Assembly (NCBI GenBank): GCA_030159075.1
Contig: BROG01000377.1
Location: 62,001 to 126,000 of the forward strand
DNA length: 64,000 bases
Direction: 5' to 3'
Origin: Atrina japonica
Taxonomy: Eukaryota > Mollusca > Bivalvia > Pterioida > Pinnidae
Shown piece after piece: positions 1 through 10,720 of the stretch. Position numbers and translations under genes: made by a program. The notes under the pieces are model-generated. The model was not told the origin of the DNA. It made no database searches and saw only the letters and a program-made list of their open reading frames with translations. Position 1 is the first letter of the stretch. Each line of letters begins with the position of its first letter.

Positions 1-640
1 TAGAAATTGAATAAATTACTGAATTAGCAATGGTTTTATGTTATCTAGTACAAAATGCATTTCTTATCGTGAGTTGTCTCAAGTATATACAAAGAAAACA
101 TGAGTACATGAATGTGGATGTGAGTAAAGGCTTATTTGAAGTAAGATATATTCCACAATGATTCAATATACCCGGGTTCGACTCTAGATAAATAAACAAC
201 AATCTAGGGAATTTGACTAATGCAACTCCCACTACTGAATCCAATACAAATGCCAACGCAAAACTAAAAAAACAAACAAACAGAAAATAGAACACCCAAT
301 GAAAGAAAACTTAATCCAATTTGGAAACGTTTTAATGACAATCCAATTTACAAACACATAGCAATAACATTACATGCAGTATTGTATTACCCGCTTAGCT
401 GTAAAACAGGATGCAGTTGTACAGTTTTATATTATGCATGTATCCATAAAGAGAGCATGATATATTCAATATAAATGCTCTTTGAAAACGTTATGGTTTA
501 AAAAGCAGAAAATAAAATTTTGAGTTTGGAAAGAAAATTAAAGTACCTTAAAACTAACATTTTTCATAGATGTTGTTCTACTTTGATTTATAATTCATGT
601 CCTGGTCATATTGATTGGAACCTATCATGCATATTTTCGT
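1..640. other. AT-rich intergenic, nothing recognised
   Basis: No coding signature, repeat family or RNA gene is visible. Short open frames lack protein-like composition. Confidence 0.6.
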
Positions 641-716
641 TTGTTTTGTTTGTTTATTGTTGTTTAACGTCCCACTCAAGAATCTTTCACTCATATGGAG
701 ACGTCACCAATGCAAC
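641..716 (-). repeat. tRNA-derived SINE, 3'-tail fragment
   Basis: Starts with the TTTGTTTGTTTATTG tail and matches the 3' part of the full copies at 9060 and 37634 (the conserved TTTAACGTCCCACTCAAGAA and TCATATGGAGACGTCACCAA blocks). The promoter-bearing head is missing, so this is a truncated fossil. Confidence 0.8.
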
Positions 717-1149
717 GTTGACAAAATTTGCAATGCTGTCGCAAAAATGTCGTCCCCGTAAGTTATATAAGGCTTTAAGCAATATAAAATTAAAGAATCA
801 TATTGAAAAATAAAACCTTAAATACATCCATTTGATAAAAAACGGTTTTAAATAATTCATTTTATTCCAAATGTTAATCTATTTCTGTCAACGCTACATT
901 TCACCAAATATATGCACAATTTCTGGTAATATGAGTCACTACGATAGCCTCTCAGGGTAGTATCGATGTAGATGTATCATCATTTTCCTTTTAGCTCCAC
1001 CATTTTAGCGCAGATTCGCCTGATTGCTAATCAGTAATTGTACCGTTTCGTGATATTTCTCACGGTATCTTAAATTGAAAACTACGTTAAAGATGCTCAA
1101 ATATATTCAATACACACTGTCTGAGTGCCTCTTTATCAATGTAGGTAAT
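717..1149. other. Intergenic, nothing recognised
   Basis: AT-rich sequence without a supported gene or repeat. Confidence 0.55.
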
Positions 1150-1545
1150 TGTTATATTAATATTGACAAGTCCAGAAAAAAGATGGAAAAGCCAAGAAAA
1201 AGGTTGGGAAAGCCAAGAAAAAAAGTTGGAAATTCCAAGAAAAATGTCGGAAAAGCCAACATTAAAGTTGGCAAAACGAAAGAAAAAAGTTGAAAATTCC
1301 AAGAAAAAAGTTGGAGAAAACAACTTCTAAGTTCGCAAAACGAGAAAAAAATTGGAAATTCCAAGGAAAAAGTCGGAAAAACCAACTTTAAATTTGGCAC
1401 AAAACGAGAAAAAAAAATGGAAAAGATAAGAAAAAAGTTGAAGTTGGACAACCAACTTAAATGTTGGCAAAATGAGAAGAAAAAAGTTGGAAATTCCAAG
1501 GAAAAAGTCGGAAAAGCCAACTTTAAAGTTGACAAAACGAGAAAT
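1150..1545. repeat. Purine-rich ~65-bp minisatellite with a palindrome per unit
   Basis: The motif GGAAATTCCAAG recurs at about 1230, 1294, 1356 and 1491, a spacing of about 62-67 bases with one double step. Most units also contain a hairpin-capable block of the form GCCAACTTTAAAGTTGGC. The plus strand is strongly A/G-rich. Frames read through it on both strands only because of the repeat (Lys-rich one way, Phe-rich the other), so I do not call a gene. Confidence 0.75.
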
Positions 1546-1984
1546 AAAAATGTAAGGTGGCCCTCATACGCTTCCGTTGGTACATATCTATTCCCCTTTT
1601 TATGCCACAAAACTTGCTATCTACTTGATTTTAACACGTTTTATTCCTCTTCGTTTGTTATTAAATACTTAATAGATTTTGGTAAGAAAAGTTATCGAAG
1701 TTATGTGAATCGGGACATAAATTGGAACATATGTCATGGACGAGATTCACACTTTTCCATGACAATCTTACTTCAGTTGAGAAAGTTCTTAAATCGTTTT
1801 ATGGTCTGCGAGTTTTCACTTTTTACTGAGGTGAGTAAATTCTTAACTTTTGAGAATAAAATTTGTCTCAGAATTTTCCTTGTTTATGGTCTCGGGGCCC
1901 TGATCATATTTCTCTACTGACGGTTAAAACATTGGTCAATGTGTTTTATATATTCTTCAACTTAATAAATGTTGCTTAATTAAA
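1546..1984. other. Intergenic, nothing recognised
   Basis: A frame continues from the minisatellite to about 1920 but shows no recognisable domain. Confidence 0.5.
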
Positions 1985-1985
1985 T

Positions 1986-2066
1986 GCTCAACTGTGGTGG
2001 TCTAGTGGTAGAGCGTGCGATTCATAAGCTGGTGTTCCAGGGTTTGGGGTATTTCGGATGAGTCTT
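1986..2066 (+). repeat. tRNA-like head of a degenerate SINE
   Basis: TGGTCTAGTGGTAGAGCG resembles a tRNA A box and GGTGTTCCAGGGTTT a weak B box. No cloverleaf closes and no acceptor stem pairs, so this is a tRNA-derived repeat and not a functional tRNA. Confidence 0.45.
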
Positions 2067-2125
2067 AAAACCGAAGCTCTATGGCACGTAGAAGAAATTT
2101 AAAACAACATTAGAAAAATAAATAA

Positions 2126-3378
2126 TTACCTTCTGTTTAAACAATATGATACATACGCAATAAGATTTATGAGATCACTTAATATTACAGAACCAAAGAC
2201 GACACTGAGTAACGTAACTCCCAATACACCAAGACCGACGGATGATTTTCGATCATCTTTTGCACTCTCTTTCGCTCTTACAAACCTTGAGATCGAACTC
2301 TTTTTTACTTTAAGTTTCTCCTTCATATCCTTAATCCGATTCTCCAGTGCACTTGTATTAAATAGTTCGTTATATGAAAGAAAATTACAGTTGCATTTGC
2401 AAAGGTCCTGTAACGTAGATGTTGACGTAGTAGGCATGCCATTGTTAGAAGTTTGCATTGCAGTTGTTTGTGAAATACTATTACCCCGACCAGAGGACTG
2501 GGTCCTTGATAAAGGATAACTAAGAGAACTAGTAGACACTTGTTGTGAACTTGTTGCTGTAGAGTGACTGTAGTAAGTGGACACATGTTGTTCAGTCGAT
2601 GCTGTGGATTGAATGAGGTCAGTAGACACAATCTGCGCAGCTGTTGGATAAGGGTGATCAAGATTAGTGGAGGATTGCAGCTCTATCGGAGATGAAGAAT
2701 GACCATGGTTAGTGGACGCACTTGTCAACAAAGTTACACCATAGGAAGAAGACGTTGAAAAAGGATGACCAATATAAGTGGACGATCGTTGCTCTATCGG
2801 AGATGAAGATTGACCATGGTCACTGGACGCACTTGTTATCATATTGACACCATAGGAAGAGGTCCCCTGTTGCACAGCTGTTGAAAAAGGATGACCGATA
2901 TAAGTGAACGATCGAGGCGCTATCGGAGATGAAGCTGATGCTGTGGATCGAATAGTGTCAGTAGACTCGATCTGCACAGCTGTTGAAAAAGGATTATTGA
3001 GATTAGTGGACGATTGCAGCCCTATCAGAGATGAAGAATGACCATGGTCACTGGACGCACTTGTCAACAAAGTTACACCAAAGGATGAAGACTCTCGTTC
3101 CACAATTGTTGAAAAAGGATGACCGATATAAGTGAACGATCGTCGCTCTATCGAAGATGATGAATGGCCACGGTCAGTGGACGCACTTGTTAATATAGAT
3201 CCTGAATCTGAAGAGAACTCTTGTTCTGTGGTAGGTGAGGTAGCAAAACCGTCGTTATCGAATCCTCGATAAGTTGTAGTTATAGAAATGTCTATGCTAG
3301 ATGACATTTGTAATTCAGTGGCTGATACAGGAAGACGTGAATAACAAATGATTCTAATGTCAGAACCCGTACACTCAA
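2126..3378 (-). CDS. WSC-domain membrane glycoprotein, C-terminal exon (Ser/Thr repeats + TM)
   Basis: Large 3' exon of about 416 codons. The acceptor follows a pyrimidine-rich TTTTCTGTTGCAG, and its phase matches the donor of the WSC exon at 6417, giving a K-V-E-C junction. The first in-frame Met lies 25 codons into the exon, so I do not use it as a start. After a short Cys-containing stretch come about five diverged units of ~40 residues (motifs TSASSDHGHSSS, STYIGHPFSTAVQ), rich in Ser/Thr and probably heavily O-glycosylated. The end holds a CKCNCNF cluster, a Lys-rich helix (LKVKKSSISRFVRAKESAKD), then DRKSS and a hydrophobic segment of ~25 residues with a short basic tail. This Cys-Lys-DDR-TM ending resembles a module I know from many bivalve surface proteins. 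Likely a mucin-like type I membrane protein; ligand unknown. The stop overlaps a donor-like AG|GTAATT, so the true C-terminus could lie in a further exon. Confidence 0.72.
2640..3215 (-). repeat. Coding tandem repeat inside the WSC-gene exon
   Basis: DNA units of roughly 115-140 bases (landmarks GACGCACTTGT, GAAAAAGGATGACC, CTATCGGAGATGAAG on the plus strand) repeat about five times with frame kept. Units differ in sub-blocks, for instance NPFSTAVQIESTD versus HPFSTAVQQ, which suggests repeated unequal exchange. Confidence 0.7.
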
Positions 3379-3459
3379 CTGCAACAGAAAATAGAGATAT
3401 TACGTCATATATTTGATTGCAATGTGTAAATATGTAATGTATATATGCTGATACAGTAC

Positions 3460-3462
<3 letters not shown>

Positions 3463-3513
<51 letters not shown>
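3463..3513. repeat. (TA)n microsatellite
   Basis: About 25 uninterrupted TA units. Confidence 0.97.
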
Positions 3514-3516
<3 letters not shown>

Positions 3517-4041
3517 AATTACGATAATAACGACTACAATGGAACTATATATTGTAGACGTTCAGTGTCACAGCGAGAAAATTTGCGTTTTGTGAGAGGA
3601 ACTTATTCACTGGTATTAAATTTCAGTTATCTGCAATCGAGGTGTTTACGCCGTGAACAAATAAACCAATAATCATTTTTGTTGATAACATTGTACGTAA
3701 TCAGGCGAATACTGGAAATCAATGTGACTGCTTGGTGTTCAGTGAGCTTGGAAGAGATATGTCATGGTTAGTGCACTGGGGTCACATTTCGTACATTTGG
3801 GAATTATTAGGTTGAATGTTCAACGTTATTTTTTCTGTACGAACTGAAAAAAGCAACCTTTAGGCAATCACACATAACAGTACAAACACATTGAAGAATA
3901 GAAATAATGAAAACAAGGAAGATTCACAACAGAAATTTACACAAAGGCATAACAAACTCGATTCACTGGACAGAAATCAATTACTGCGAGTGGCAATGCT
4001 GAAATACACACCTTTAATTTTACATTGAAATCAAAACAATA

Positions 4042-4183
4042 CAGTGAAACGTGTATATAAAGACTCCCTTAGAGACACAACAAAACCATCTTTTATAAGG
4101 AGTTATACAGAGATTGATTTGTACACAAATGTGTACAAGAGGTGGTCTTTATACACAGGTGGTCGATAAAGCAGGTTTTACTG
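4042..4183. mobile_element. MITE-A copy (pogo/Tigger-like TIRs)
   Basis: Begins CAGTGAAACGTGTATATAAA and ends GCAGGTTTTACTG. The termini are inverted and match the family at 29129, 49205 and 61476. CAGT...AACC termini and TA targets are typical of pogo-type mariner relatives. Non-coding at 142 bp. Confidence 0.7.
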
Positions 4184-4494
4184 TGTTACCCGTCATATTT
4201 TGTCTCAGTATATAAACTGAAGCGAAGCATAGAGAAGAGAAATTACGGAGAACTAAACAAATAAACAAGGACAGTAATTCTAACTCCTTCCAAGACAAAA
4301 CACCTATGCAGAAATGGGACAAATTATGGTTGGAATCTGCTAAGAGGAATTCTGCTAAGAGGAAAGTAATTATAAAGGTAACGCGTTTCTAACAGACTGA
4401 TCCAATACACTAAAACAATCTTTCCTCAAGGGCAATCCGTACAAATCGGTCGTTGTTACAAGGTTAATAATCAGTTTCAACTTTTGTACGTTCT

Positions 4495-4560
4495 GTTCTA
4501 TTGTTGTTTAACATCAAGACTTTGTCATTGATATGGAGATGTTACCAACTTTAGGTGAAC
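4495..4560 (-). repeat. SINE fragment, diverged
   Basis: CTATTGTTGTTTAACATCAAG followed by ATATGGAGATGTTACCAA matches the SINE 3' part with many changes. Confidence 0.5.
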
Positions 4561-4836
4561 TTTTTATATGTACCATGTCACGGAATTCCGGTTTTAAAAC
4601 TCATCTGAACCCCGACCTCTAAAACTGGACGCCTCAATGTCGCGATGTTGACCCAGTCTACCATAATGAAATTTCACTGCTGATACAGTATTATGAGTTG
4701 TCATGAGTCAACAAAGCTCGTCGATATGGGTGTAAATAGGTATTGGACCAACGGTTGTTCGGTTTAAATGTCAAAGGATTGGTTAGTGGTTTGATTCCTT
4801 CAGCTCAGGTTAATTCTTTTTTAAGTAGGTCAATTG

Positions 4837-4941
4837 TTTGTTTGTTTATTGTTGTTTAACGTCCCACTCAAGAATCTTTCACTCATATGGATACGTCACC
4901 AAATGCCGATGAAGGGCTTCAAATTTTGGCCTATGCTCGAC
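4837..4941 (-). repeat. SINE 3' part interrupted by MITE-C
   Basis: Tail (TTTG)n and the TTTAACGTCCCACTCAAGAA block run normally up to CCTATGCTCGACACGG. There the SINE sequence stops and MITE-C begins; I do not find the SINE head on the far side. Confidence 0.75.
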
Positions 4942-5268
4942 ACGGTCATGAATCCCTATACTTTTTTTATCAGCAGTTTCATGTGCCCGAAATCACTCGT
5001 TCATATTATTAATCATGAAGCCTCGACCAATGCGAGTATTTAGTAAGCGGTGCTCGCATTTGCCAATTAATCAGATCAAGACTTTAAAACAATTTCAAAA
5101 TTGTATTAAATTAATGGACTATAATTTCCGTCGTCGATCACAGCTTCTGTGATTGGATTAACTGAACACACCTACTCATTATAAATAATTGTTAGCTACG
5201 AATTATTTCGGGCACATGAAATCACGGATTGAAAAGAGCATAGCCAATCTGGACCATAGTTTTACGAC
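4941..5268. mobile_element. MITE-C copy, long imperfect TIRs
   Basis: Both ends carry the inverted block TTTCATGTGCCCGAAATCAC (or ATTATTTCGGGCACATGAAA), extended outward by a diverged CGGTC...TGAATC...CTAT segment, so each TIR is about 55-60 bases. Related copies lie at 32345 and 34811. Non-coding; no transposase visible. Confidence 0.7.
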
Positions 5269-5870
5269 GACGAACATAGCTATGTAACTTAACTGACGAC
5301 GTCAGTGTCGCCAAATCAGCTCACGAACCGCCATAGCGCAACTAAATGCAGTTAGCGGTTTACCTGCCCGAGAAATGTGCACTCACTTCAAATTAGCATG
5401 AAAAGAATTTTTAAAAGTCTTAATCAGAAATAAAATGGAATTAACAAGCATTTAACTGCTTTCAGCTGGCAATCGTGGTATATAAATGTTAATCGAATAA
5501 AAGCAAATCAAACATGTCGCAATAATGCGATTCATATATTTTTTTTTTATTTTGCGTTATTGCCTGTTTAAGATTCATATTAATCCCAAAACGCAAAATG
5601 AAATTCTTTGTATACTATTTTTTTTCTGGACTAGGCCATACAATCTGTTTCCGTCTGCATATGTTCCTAAAATTCTAATAAAAAACGATACCTCGTCGAT
5701 CTCATTTTCTGACATTACAAAAGTACAGACAACACTGAACAGAAGAATTCCTTTTGTAATCTCTGATAGGACCGATTCACCAAAAATGCTATGAACGAAT
5801 TCTTAGGACTGGCAATTCGAATTATATCTCTTTACCATTTCGGATAAACTTTCAAGATCGCCGAAAAAGG
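5269..5870. other. Intronic, nothing recognised
   Basis: No supported feature between MITE-C and the SINE-like element at 5872. Confidence 0.5.
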
Positions 5871-5871
5871 T

Positions 5872-6020
5872 GGATTTGGCTTAGTGGTAAAGCACTGGCC
5901 TAACATTCCAAGGATCTTGGATTCGTTCCCGCGGGCCCCATAGGGGGTGTCCTTGGACCTTCAACAATAGAAACGCCGGTGATGAAATGTCCCATTATAA
6001 ATAAAGGGAGATGATGCACA
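5872..6020 (+). repeat. Second tRNA-derived SINE type
   Basis: TGGCTTAGTGGTAAAGCAC is A-box-like and GGATTCGTTCCCGC B-box-like, with spacing as in a tRNA. The CGGGCCCCATAGGGGGTGTCC tail region is unrelated to the main SINE family. The stems do not fold as a real tRNA. Confidence 0.55.
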
Positions 6021-6416
6021 TGAGCATGTGAATGTGTTATGTAGAAGATGGTTGATGACTAGGCAAATATTCATGTATTTTACTACTTTCTACAATATAC
6101 AGGATAGTATCGACTGCATAGTTTGTTTTGATTTGCGAGAAGTGGTGGCGGGTAACTTTCTCTGAATTGAAATATTTGCGAATATTGAATTTCATGTATC
6201 ACCGAATCGTGAGAAAGGGGTGTAAAGAGGTGAATTACTTATATGTTTAATACCAACTGTCATGATATTACTTTTCAATGAGTATTTACTCTTTCGATAC
6301 TTCAATCAAGCAATATTATAGGTGACATTTAATCTTCCGCAAATGAAAGCAAGCTATACAGTATGTATTATAGTTGGTTTGAAATTACAGTTGGTAGTAA
6401 TAAATGGAATCAATAC

Positions 6417-6711
6417 CTTTAGTGTAAATATTCAATCTTAATAATCCACCACACATTTCACTGGCGTTCCCGATACAAGGAAGATTGCAATCTCTGTTTG
6501 GCCTTAAAAGACTCCATACTACGTTTGAGCCATCACCACAGAAGCATTGTATACTATACTGAAAATAAAAAAACCGAATCTCAATTCCTTTACAAAACAC
6601 TAGATGTGCAGCTCTATCGCAACCGAAACGGAACAACTGTTGCGCGACAGCTAATGGTCGTGTGGCTCCCATATAAAGATCAAGATTACCGTGAACGAAA
6701 TAACCTGGTTC
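6417..6711 (-). CDS. WSC-domain exon of the membrane glycoprotein gene
   Basis: This exon encodes 98 residues of a WSC domain, a small Cys-rich extracellular carbohydrate-binding module found in yeast Wsc sensors, kremens and many invertebrate surface proteins. Visible hallmarks are QYSIQCFCGD, PNRDCNLPC, GNASEMCGG and the closing RLNIYTK. Cysteines sit at about residues 31, 40, 56, 58, 75, 79 and 87 of the exon. The usual first Cys (in a GCY-type start) is absent: the matching stretch reads GYFVHGNLD, leaving seven of eight. The acceptor is ATAATCAG with a weak pyrimidine tract (phase 0); the donor is AAAG|GTATTG (phase 1), which fits the acceptor at 3378. Upstream exons, including the signal peptide, were not identified. 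The missing Cys could mean a diverged domain or a slightly wrong 5' boundary. Confidence 0.75.
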
Positions 6712-6761
6712 CTGATTATATTAATCGAGTTTCCACCATTACTTGTTTTGTTATACCGATC

Positions 6762-6955
6762 TCAAGTCTGTCCTTCGGCTGAGACAGTAAAAACTGGAGG
6801 TCCCGTATCACAGTAGGTGTCGGCACGTTAAAGAACTCTCACTGCTAAATGGCCGTAAGTGTCGAGCATAGGCCAACATTTGAAGCCAATGGGTGATGTC
6901 TTCACATAAGTGAAAGATTCTAAAGTGGGACGTTAAACAACATCAAACAAACAAA
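6762..6955 (+). repeat. SINE copy lacking its tRNA head
   Basis: Runs from CTGTCCTTCGGCTGAGACAG through CACAGTAGGTGTCGGCACGT to the GGGACGTTAAACAACATCAAACAAAC tail in the sense orientation. It lies just upstream of the WSC exon acceptor. Confidence 0.85.
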
Positions 6956-7899
6956 CCACTCTCAAGCGGTCATTTAGTCTTATAAATCATTATAAATCAG
7001 TATTGTACTAATAGCGATAAAATGTCATTTCAGCGTGCAAAATAATCACCCATATATATCCTGATTTTGTTCCAGCTAGATTTTACACCAAATCTATTAA
7101 TTCCTGTAGCAGGCTAGGCGATCGCTTTCTTTCACTATTGAACCATTTATTATTAAATTTATTACTCTACAACATCCTATATTCAGCTGGTTTTGCATTC
7201 ACGAAAAGTTTTCCGATTGGCTTCAAACTGGAGGTGACCTTGGGTAAAATATTTTTACGTTCTGGTTAAGAATTAACAGAAGCCTGATTTATAATGTTTA
7301 GATATCAAACCTCAATGAAATGTCGATATTTATGACAAAATGCTTTTTAATATTTTGTAATGTCCACTTTGATCGAATTTGAAACCAAGCCAAAATGTTG
7401 ACACAATGAGCGACAATAGACATTTATGAAAAAAAAACAATGTTGGAAACATTTTCTAGGCCTCACTTTTCTTTATTTCTTATAACATAGAACTGATATA
7501 AAGAACATATGCTAATGTTTTATGAATAACATATTAATTCATTCAGAAGAATAAAAATTTAATAGGAGTGCGTATCAATTAACTAAGCATTATTAAATTA
7601 TCAAGCGTAAAATAAACATGAGACGACAAGGAGAAAAATCGTTGAATCAAAACAACTACTTTGTACGCATTTTAAATTAAGAAAATTGGAAAATAAATTG
7701 GCAATCAGAAAAATAAGATATTAGCCCAATTATTTATACGATTTATTCATAATCGGCGATTAAAAGTAGTTAAAAAGCGCGAGTCCCGTGAATCATGCTT
7801 GTCCAGTATTCCTAGGAAAAGTACTTCATATTATTTCAAGATTCCCTTATCGACCATAAAACTTCCTTTGTGGCGATTTCAAGAGTTCAACTTCGTTAC
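6956..7899. other. AT-rich, nothing recognised
   Basis: No gene or repeat family supported; probably intronic or upstream sequence of the WSC gene. Confidence 0.5.
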
Positions 7900-8004
7900 C
7901 TTGTGTAAGTAGTTTTGTAACGTTTCACCCTACAATGAACTACACACGAGTGAGTTATAAATATAATCGAACACGGGTCCAACTGTCCCTTTTGATTGCA
8001 GTTT
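7900..8004 (-). CDS. Possible small Cys-containing exon (weak)
   Basis: On the minus strand a 105-base open stretch lies between an acceptor-like GGTGACAG and a donor-like ACACAAG|GTAACG. It encodes four Cys (NCNQKGQLDPC then C..HC) and is phase 2 at both ends. It could be an upstream exon of the WSC gene, but the WSC exon starts in phase 0, so a direct join would be out of frame. No family recognised. Confidence 0.18.
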
Positions 8005-8457
8005 CTGTCACCGGCTAGCTCTTTTAAAACGACAATCAAATTGACTTTAGACACTAGAACATTTATTACAAAATAAATAAGAAATAAAATACGAAGACAG
8101 CACAAAATTTAAGTGGTAAAAAAAAAAAAAAAACAGGTCTTAAATTACCTGTCTGTAGGCCTATACTTTGATACTAAGTGAAAACCGGCCACACACCGGA
8201 ACACGTTTTATAAGGCACACACTGCCAAATAAAACTACAAAAGTAAACTAAAAATACATATTTATTTTTCATTCTTCCTAAAATAAGGGACTTTTATAAA
8301 TAATTATTTTTACTTAACAAAACTATATCACAGGTATCTCGTGCCCCGTGTCAGACTCGACGATAAAAAATTACCACTTTATAAAATTATACTATAAATT
8401 AACAAAAACATTAAAACATACAAGACACACAAAACACACACGACTAGTGTCTTAAAT
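8005..8457. other. Intergenic or intronic, nothing recognised
   Basis: AT-rich; contains a 16-base A run near 8118. Confidence 0.5.
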
Positions 8458-8666
8458 ACTGTATACAAGGTAATTTTCGCCCCCGTTTTATGTTCGCCCC
8501 TTTCGCCCTCATCGTCAGTGAGCAAAGTCAAAACTGGGCGAAGTCAAAGTGGTAAATTCATCTAGTTTTAATAATGAAGTTCTGGGCGAATTTAAAACGG
8601 AGCGAAACCGTATACGAGTACATCAGGGCGAAAATAACACGAGGTGAAAATAACCCTGTATACAGT
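8458..8666. mobile_element. MITE-B, 209 bp
   Basis: The left end ACTGTATACAAGGTAATTTT pairs as an inverted repeat with the right end AAAATAACCCTGTATACAGT over about 24 bases. Internal TTCGCCC/GGGCGAA blocks extend the palindrome. Non-coding. A fragment of the same family lies at 55236. Confidence 0.8.
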
Positions 8667-9040
8667 AGTTACTTAATTTCACCTCACACTAGCATAACAA
8701 CGAGAAGACGGAAGACAAAGGGAAACAGAGAACGTAACATTGTATCACTCCTGTGTTATAAGGTAACCCTTTCCGGAAGTACCCGAATAATTTAATAAGC
8801 GAATAAAGCCAATAAAATTCCTTGACCAGTGACCTTTGGAGAAGTAATATATTTAAACGGAACCTGACAAATCTTGCTTTGACCTAATTTATACGACGCC
8901 AACATCACCAAAAGGAGGTAATTCGTGAAATCTGAAGTACTTCAATACTAAAACTATCAAAACTGAAATTGGCCAGTCGTTTGACTCTCAGAATAAAGCA
9001 TTTATATGAGGGGAGCATGTTCCGTGTTCTTTCAACATAA
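8667..9040. other. Intergenic, nothing recognised
   Basis: No supported feature. Confidence 0.5.
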
Positions 9041-9361
9041 ACGTTAATAGGATGGAGAGATTCGGCCTTGCTCAGTCGGTAGTGCGCTCGACTCTTAATC
9101 GCGAGGTCGTGAGTTCGAGTTCAGCCGGCGGCAGGTTAGTTTCCTGTCTGTCAGATGAGACAGTAAAAACTGAGGTCCCAAGTCACAGTAGGTGTCGGCA
9201 CGTTAAATAACCCTCACTACTCAATTGCCGTAAGTGCCGAGCATAGGCCAAATTTGAAGCCCTTCATCGGCATTTGGTGACGTCTCCATATGAGGGAAAT
9301 ATTCTTGAGCGGGACGTTAAACAACAGTAAACAAACAAATAATAGCATGGAGAAATTTAGT
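9041..9361 (+). repeat. Full-length tRNA-derived SINE with target-site duplication
   Basis: The head has an A box (GGCCTTGCTCAGTCGGTAG) and a B box (GAGGTCGTGAGTTCGAGTTC), the internal Pol III promoter inherited from a tRNA. The conserved body runs through GATGAGACAGTAAAAACTGA and GTAGGTGTCGGCACGTTAAA, and the element ends in (CAAA)n. Direct repeats of about 18 bases flank it (TAATAGGATGGAGAGATT left, TAATAGCATGGAGAAATT right; two differences), as expected from LINE-mediated insertion. Confidence 0.92.
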
Positions 9362-10366
9362 TAATTTCCATTTAGTAGTTTATATTTTTAGCTCATTATT
9401 CAAAGTACAATTTCTAAATAAATTTCACTAATTCTTTCTTAATCAAACAAGATATCTCTGTTCTATAATCATATAGTCCCTATAATGACTTATCTGTTAT
9501 GAATGTATTCACACACATGATTTCTCGCACATACACCTATCTCCTCGTATACACTCCTGTCTCCTGGCATACACGTTTTCTCGCATGTACACACCTGTCT
9601 CGCATACACACCTGTGTCCCTGCATAGGAGCGATCTTTGGATTTACAATAGTCGATGCAGGCCGCAGTCGTCATTACCTTAGAGTCATAAGAATAATCTG
9701 GTAGAATTCTATGTTCACGATAATCTTCAAAACATCCTACTAGTGCTGAAAACCAAAGCAGAGACTAATAACTATTTAACTAGATACACATGGACATGTG
9801 TGTGTTTGTTACTCTTTACGCCTTAGTATCCTCAAACATATGCTGTCTTTTGTATGCAATATCAATATGTTAACAGCATTGACTTTCCGAAATGATGTTT
9901 TGTCTTAAAAGTAAAAATAAAAAGGAAATTAATATCAAAATTTTCATTTTATTGTCTAGTATTCCTGATTGATAGAAAGAGCGAAAGACAGAAAAAAAAC
10001 GAGAAATATTTAAAAGACATCAAACACCCAGCATATACTTACAAAACTCAGACGTGTACATTTCTAACCACTGAAGTAATACAAATGTCACAATGAATAT
10101 CCGAATTGCCATCTCCAAGGAAAATGAAATTGATAACGAATTATCAGCTAATGATAATATTACTTTTTGAAATATACAGATGTATGGCGTTAATGAACGC
10201 TACATTAAATGAACAGCTGGGATCTTTAAAAGTCTACCTGCGTTTGTGCACTGCATATATTTAAAAATGTTTATGCTAACTGTATAGAATGAAGGAGTCT
10301 TCGTGATCCAGAGTATAACATAGACGCTTGAATACGCCAACTACCACTCCCTTATTCATGGCGTTT
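9362..10366. other. Intergenic; small degenerate repeat near 9508-9622
   Basis: CACACCTATCTCCTCGTATACACTCCTGTCTCC-like phrases recur three to four times at 9508-9622, a weak 25-30-bp minisatellite. Otherwise nothing recognised. Confidence 0.5.
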
Positions 10367-10720
10367 AAAGGGACATTACCTGTGTTTACAAAAAGAATAA
10401 TTTCGAGCTTTCCTGCTTTTAATACTTGTACTTAATGTACAATAACAAAAAAGACCTAAACACAGACATAGAAAATCTTGTATTCCTATATATTTTGTGA
10501 AAATAAGGTCAGGTCCAGTGTGGTATTCATATACAAATAGTGAGGCTTAGTTGACCAATTGCAACTGAAAAAGTGCCAAACCTGGGGTTCTCGAGCAATT
10601 TTCACAAAATAAATAGCAATTAAGAATTTTATGCCTGTGTATATCTCGTTTATTTTATTGTACATCAACCTGTTTAGTAAATCAGCAAGCCTTTTTTTTA
10701 AAACAGCTAATGCCCCTTTA
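10367..10720. mobile_element. MITE-D, complete copy (354 bp)
   Basis: Ends AAAGGGACATTACCTGTG and CAGCTAATGCCCCTTT are inverted. The body (AACCTGGGGTTCTC, GACATAGAAAATCTTG) matches the copies at 14828 and 48225. No transposase frame. Confidence 0.78.

Larger units (their letters stand above)
3379..6416 (-). other. Intron of the WSC-domain gene (inferred)
   Basis: Bounded by donor AAAG|GTATTG (minus strand, next to 6417) and acceptor TTGCAG (next to 3378); both sides are phase 1. It holds a TA array, two SINE pieces, a pogo-like MITE, MITE-C and a second SINE type, listed separately. The remainder shows nothing recognisable. Confidence 0.65.

Noticed and set aside
1417..1920. 167-residue Lys-rich protein
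   Set aside because: Its first third is minisatellite and the rest lacks any domain; the opposite strand is equally open.
7900..8105. Signal-peptide exon of the WSC gene
   Set aside because: The hydrophobic stretch has no ATG, and the phase-2 donor does not fit the phase-0 WSC acceptor. Kept only as a very weak internal-exon candidate.
9041..9361. tRNA gene at the SINE head
   Set aside because: Box motifs belong to a repeated element with a conserved body, (CAAA) tail and target-site duplication.
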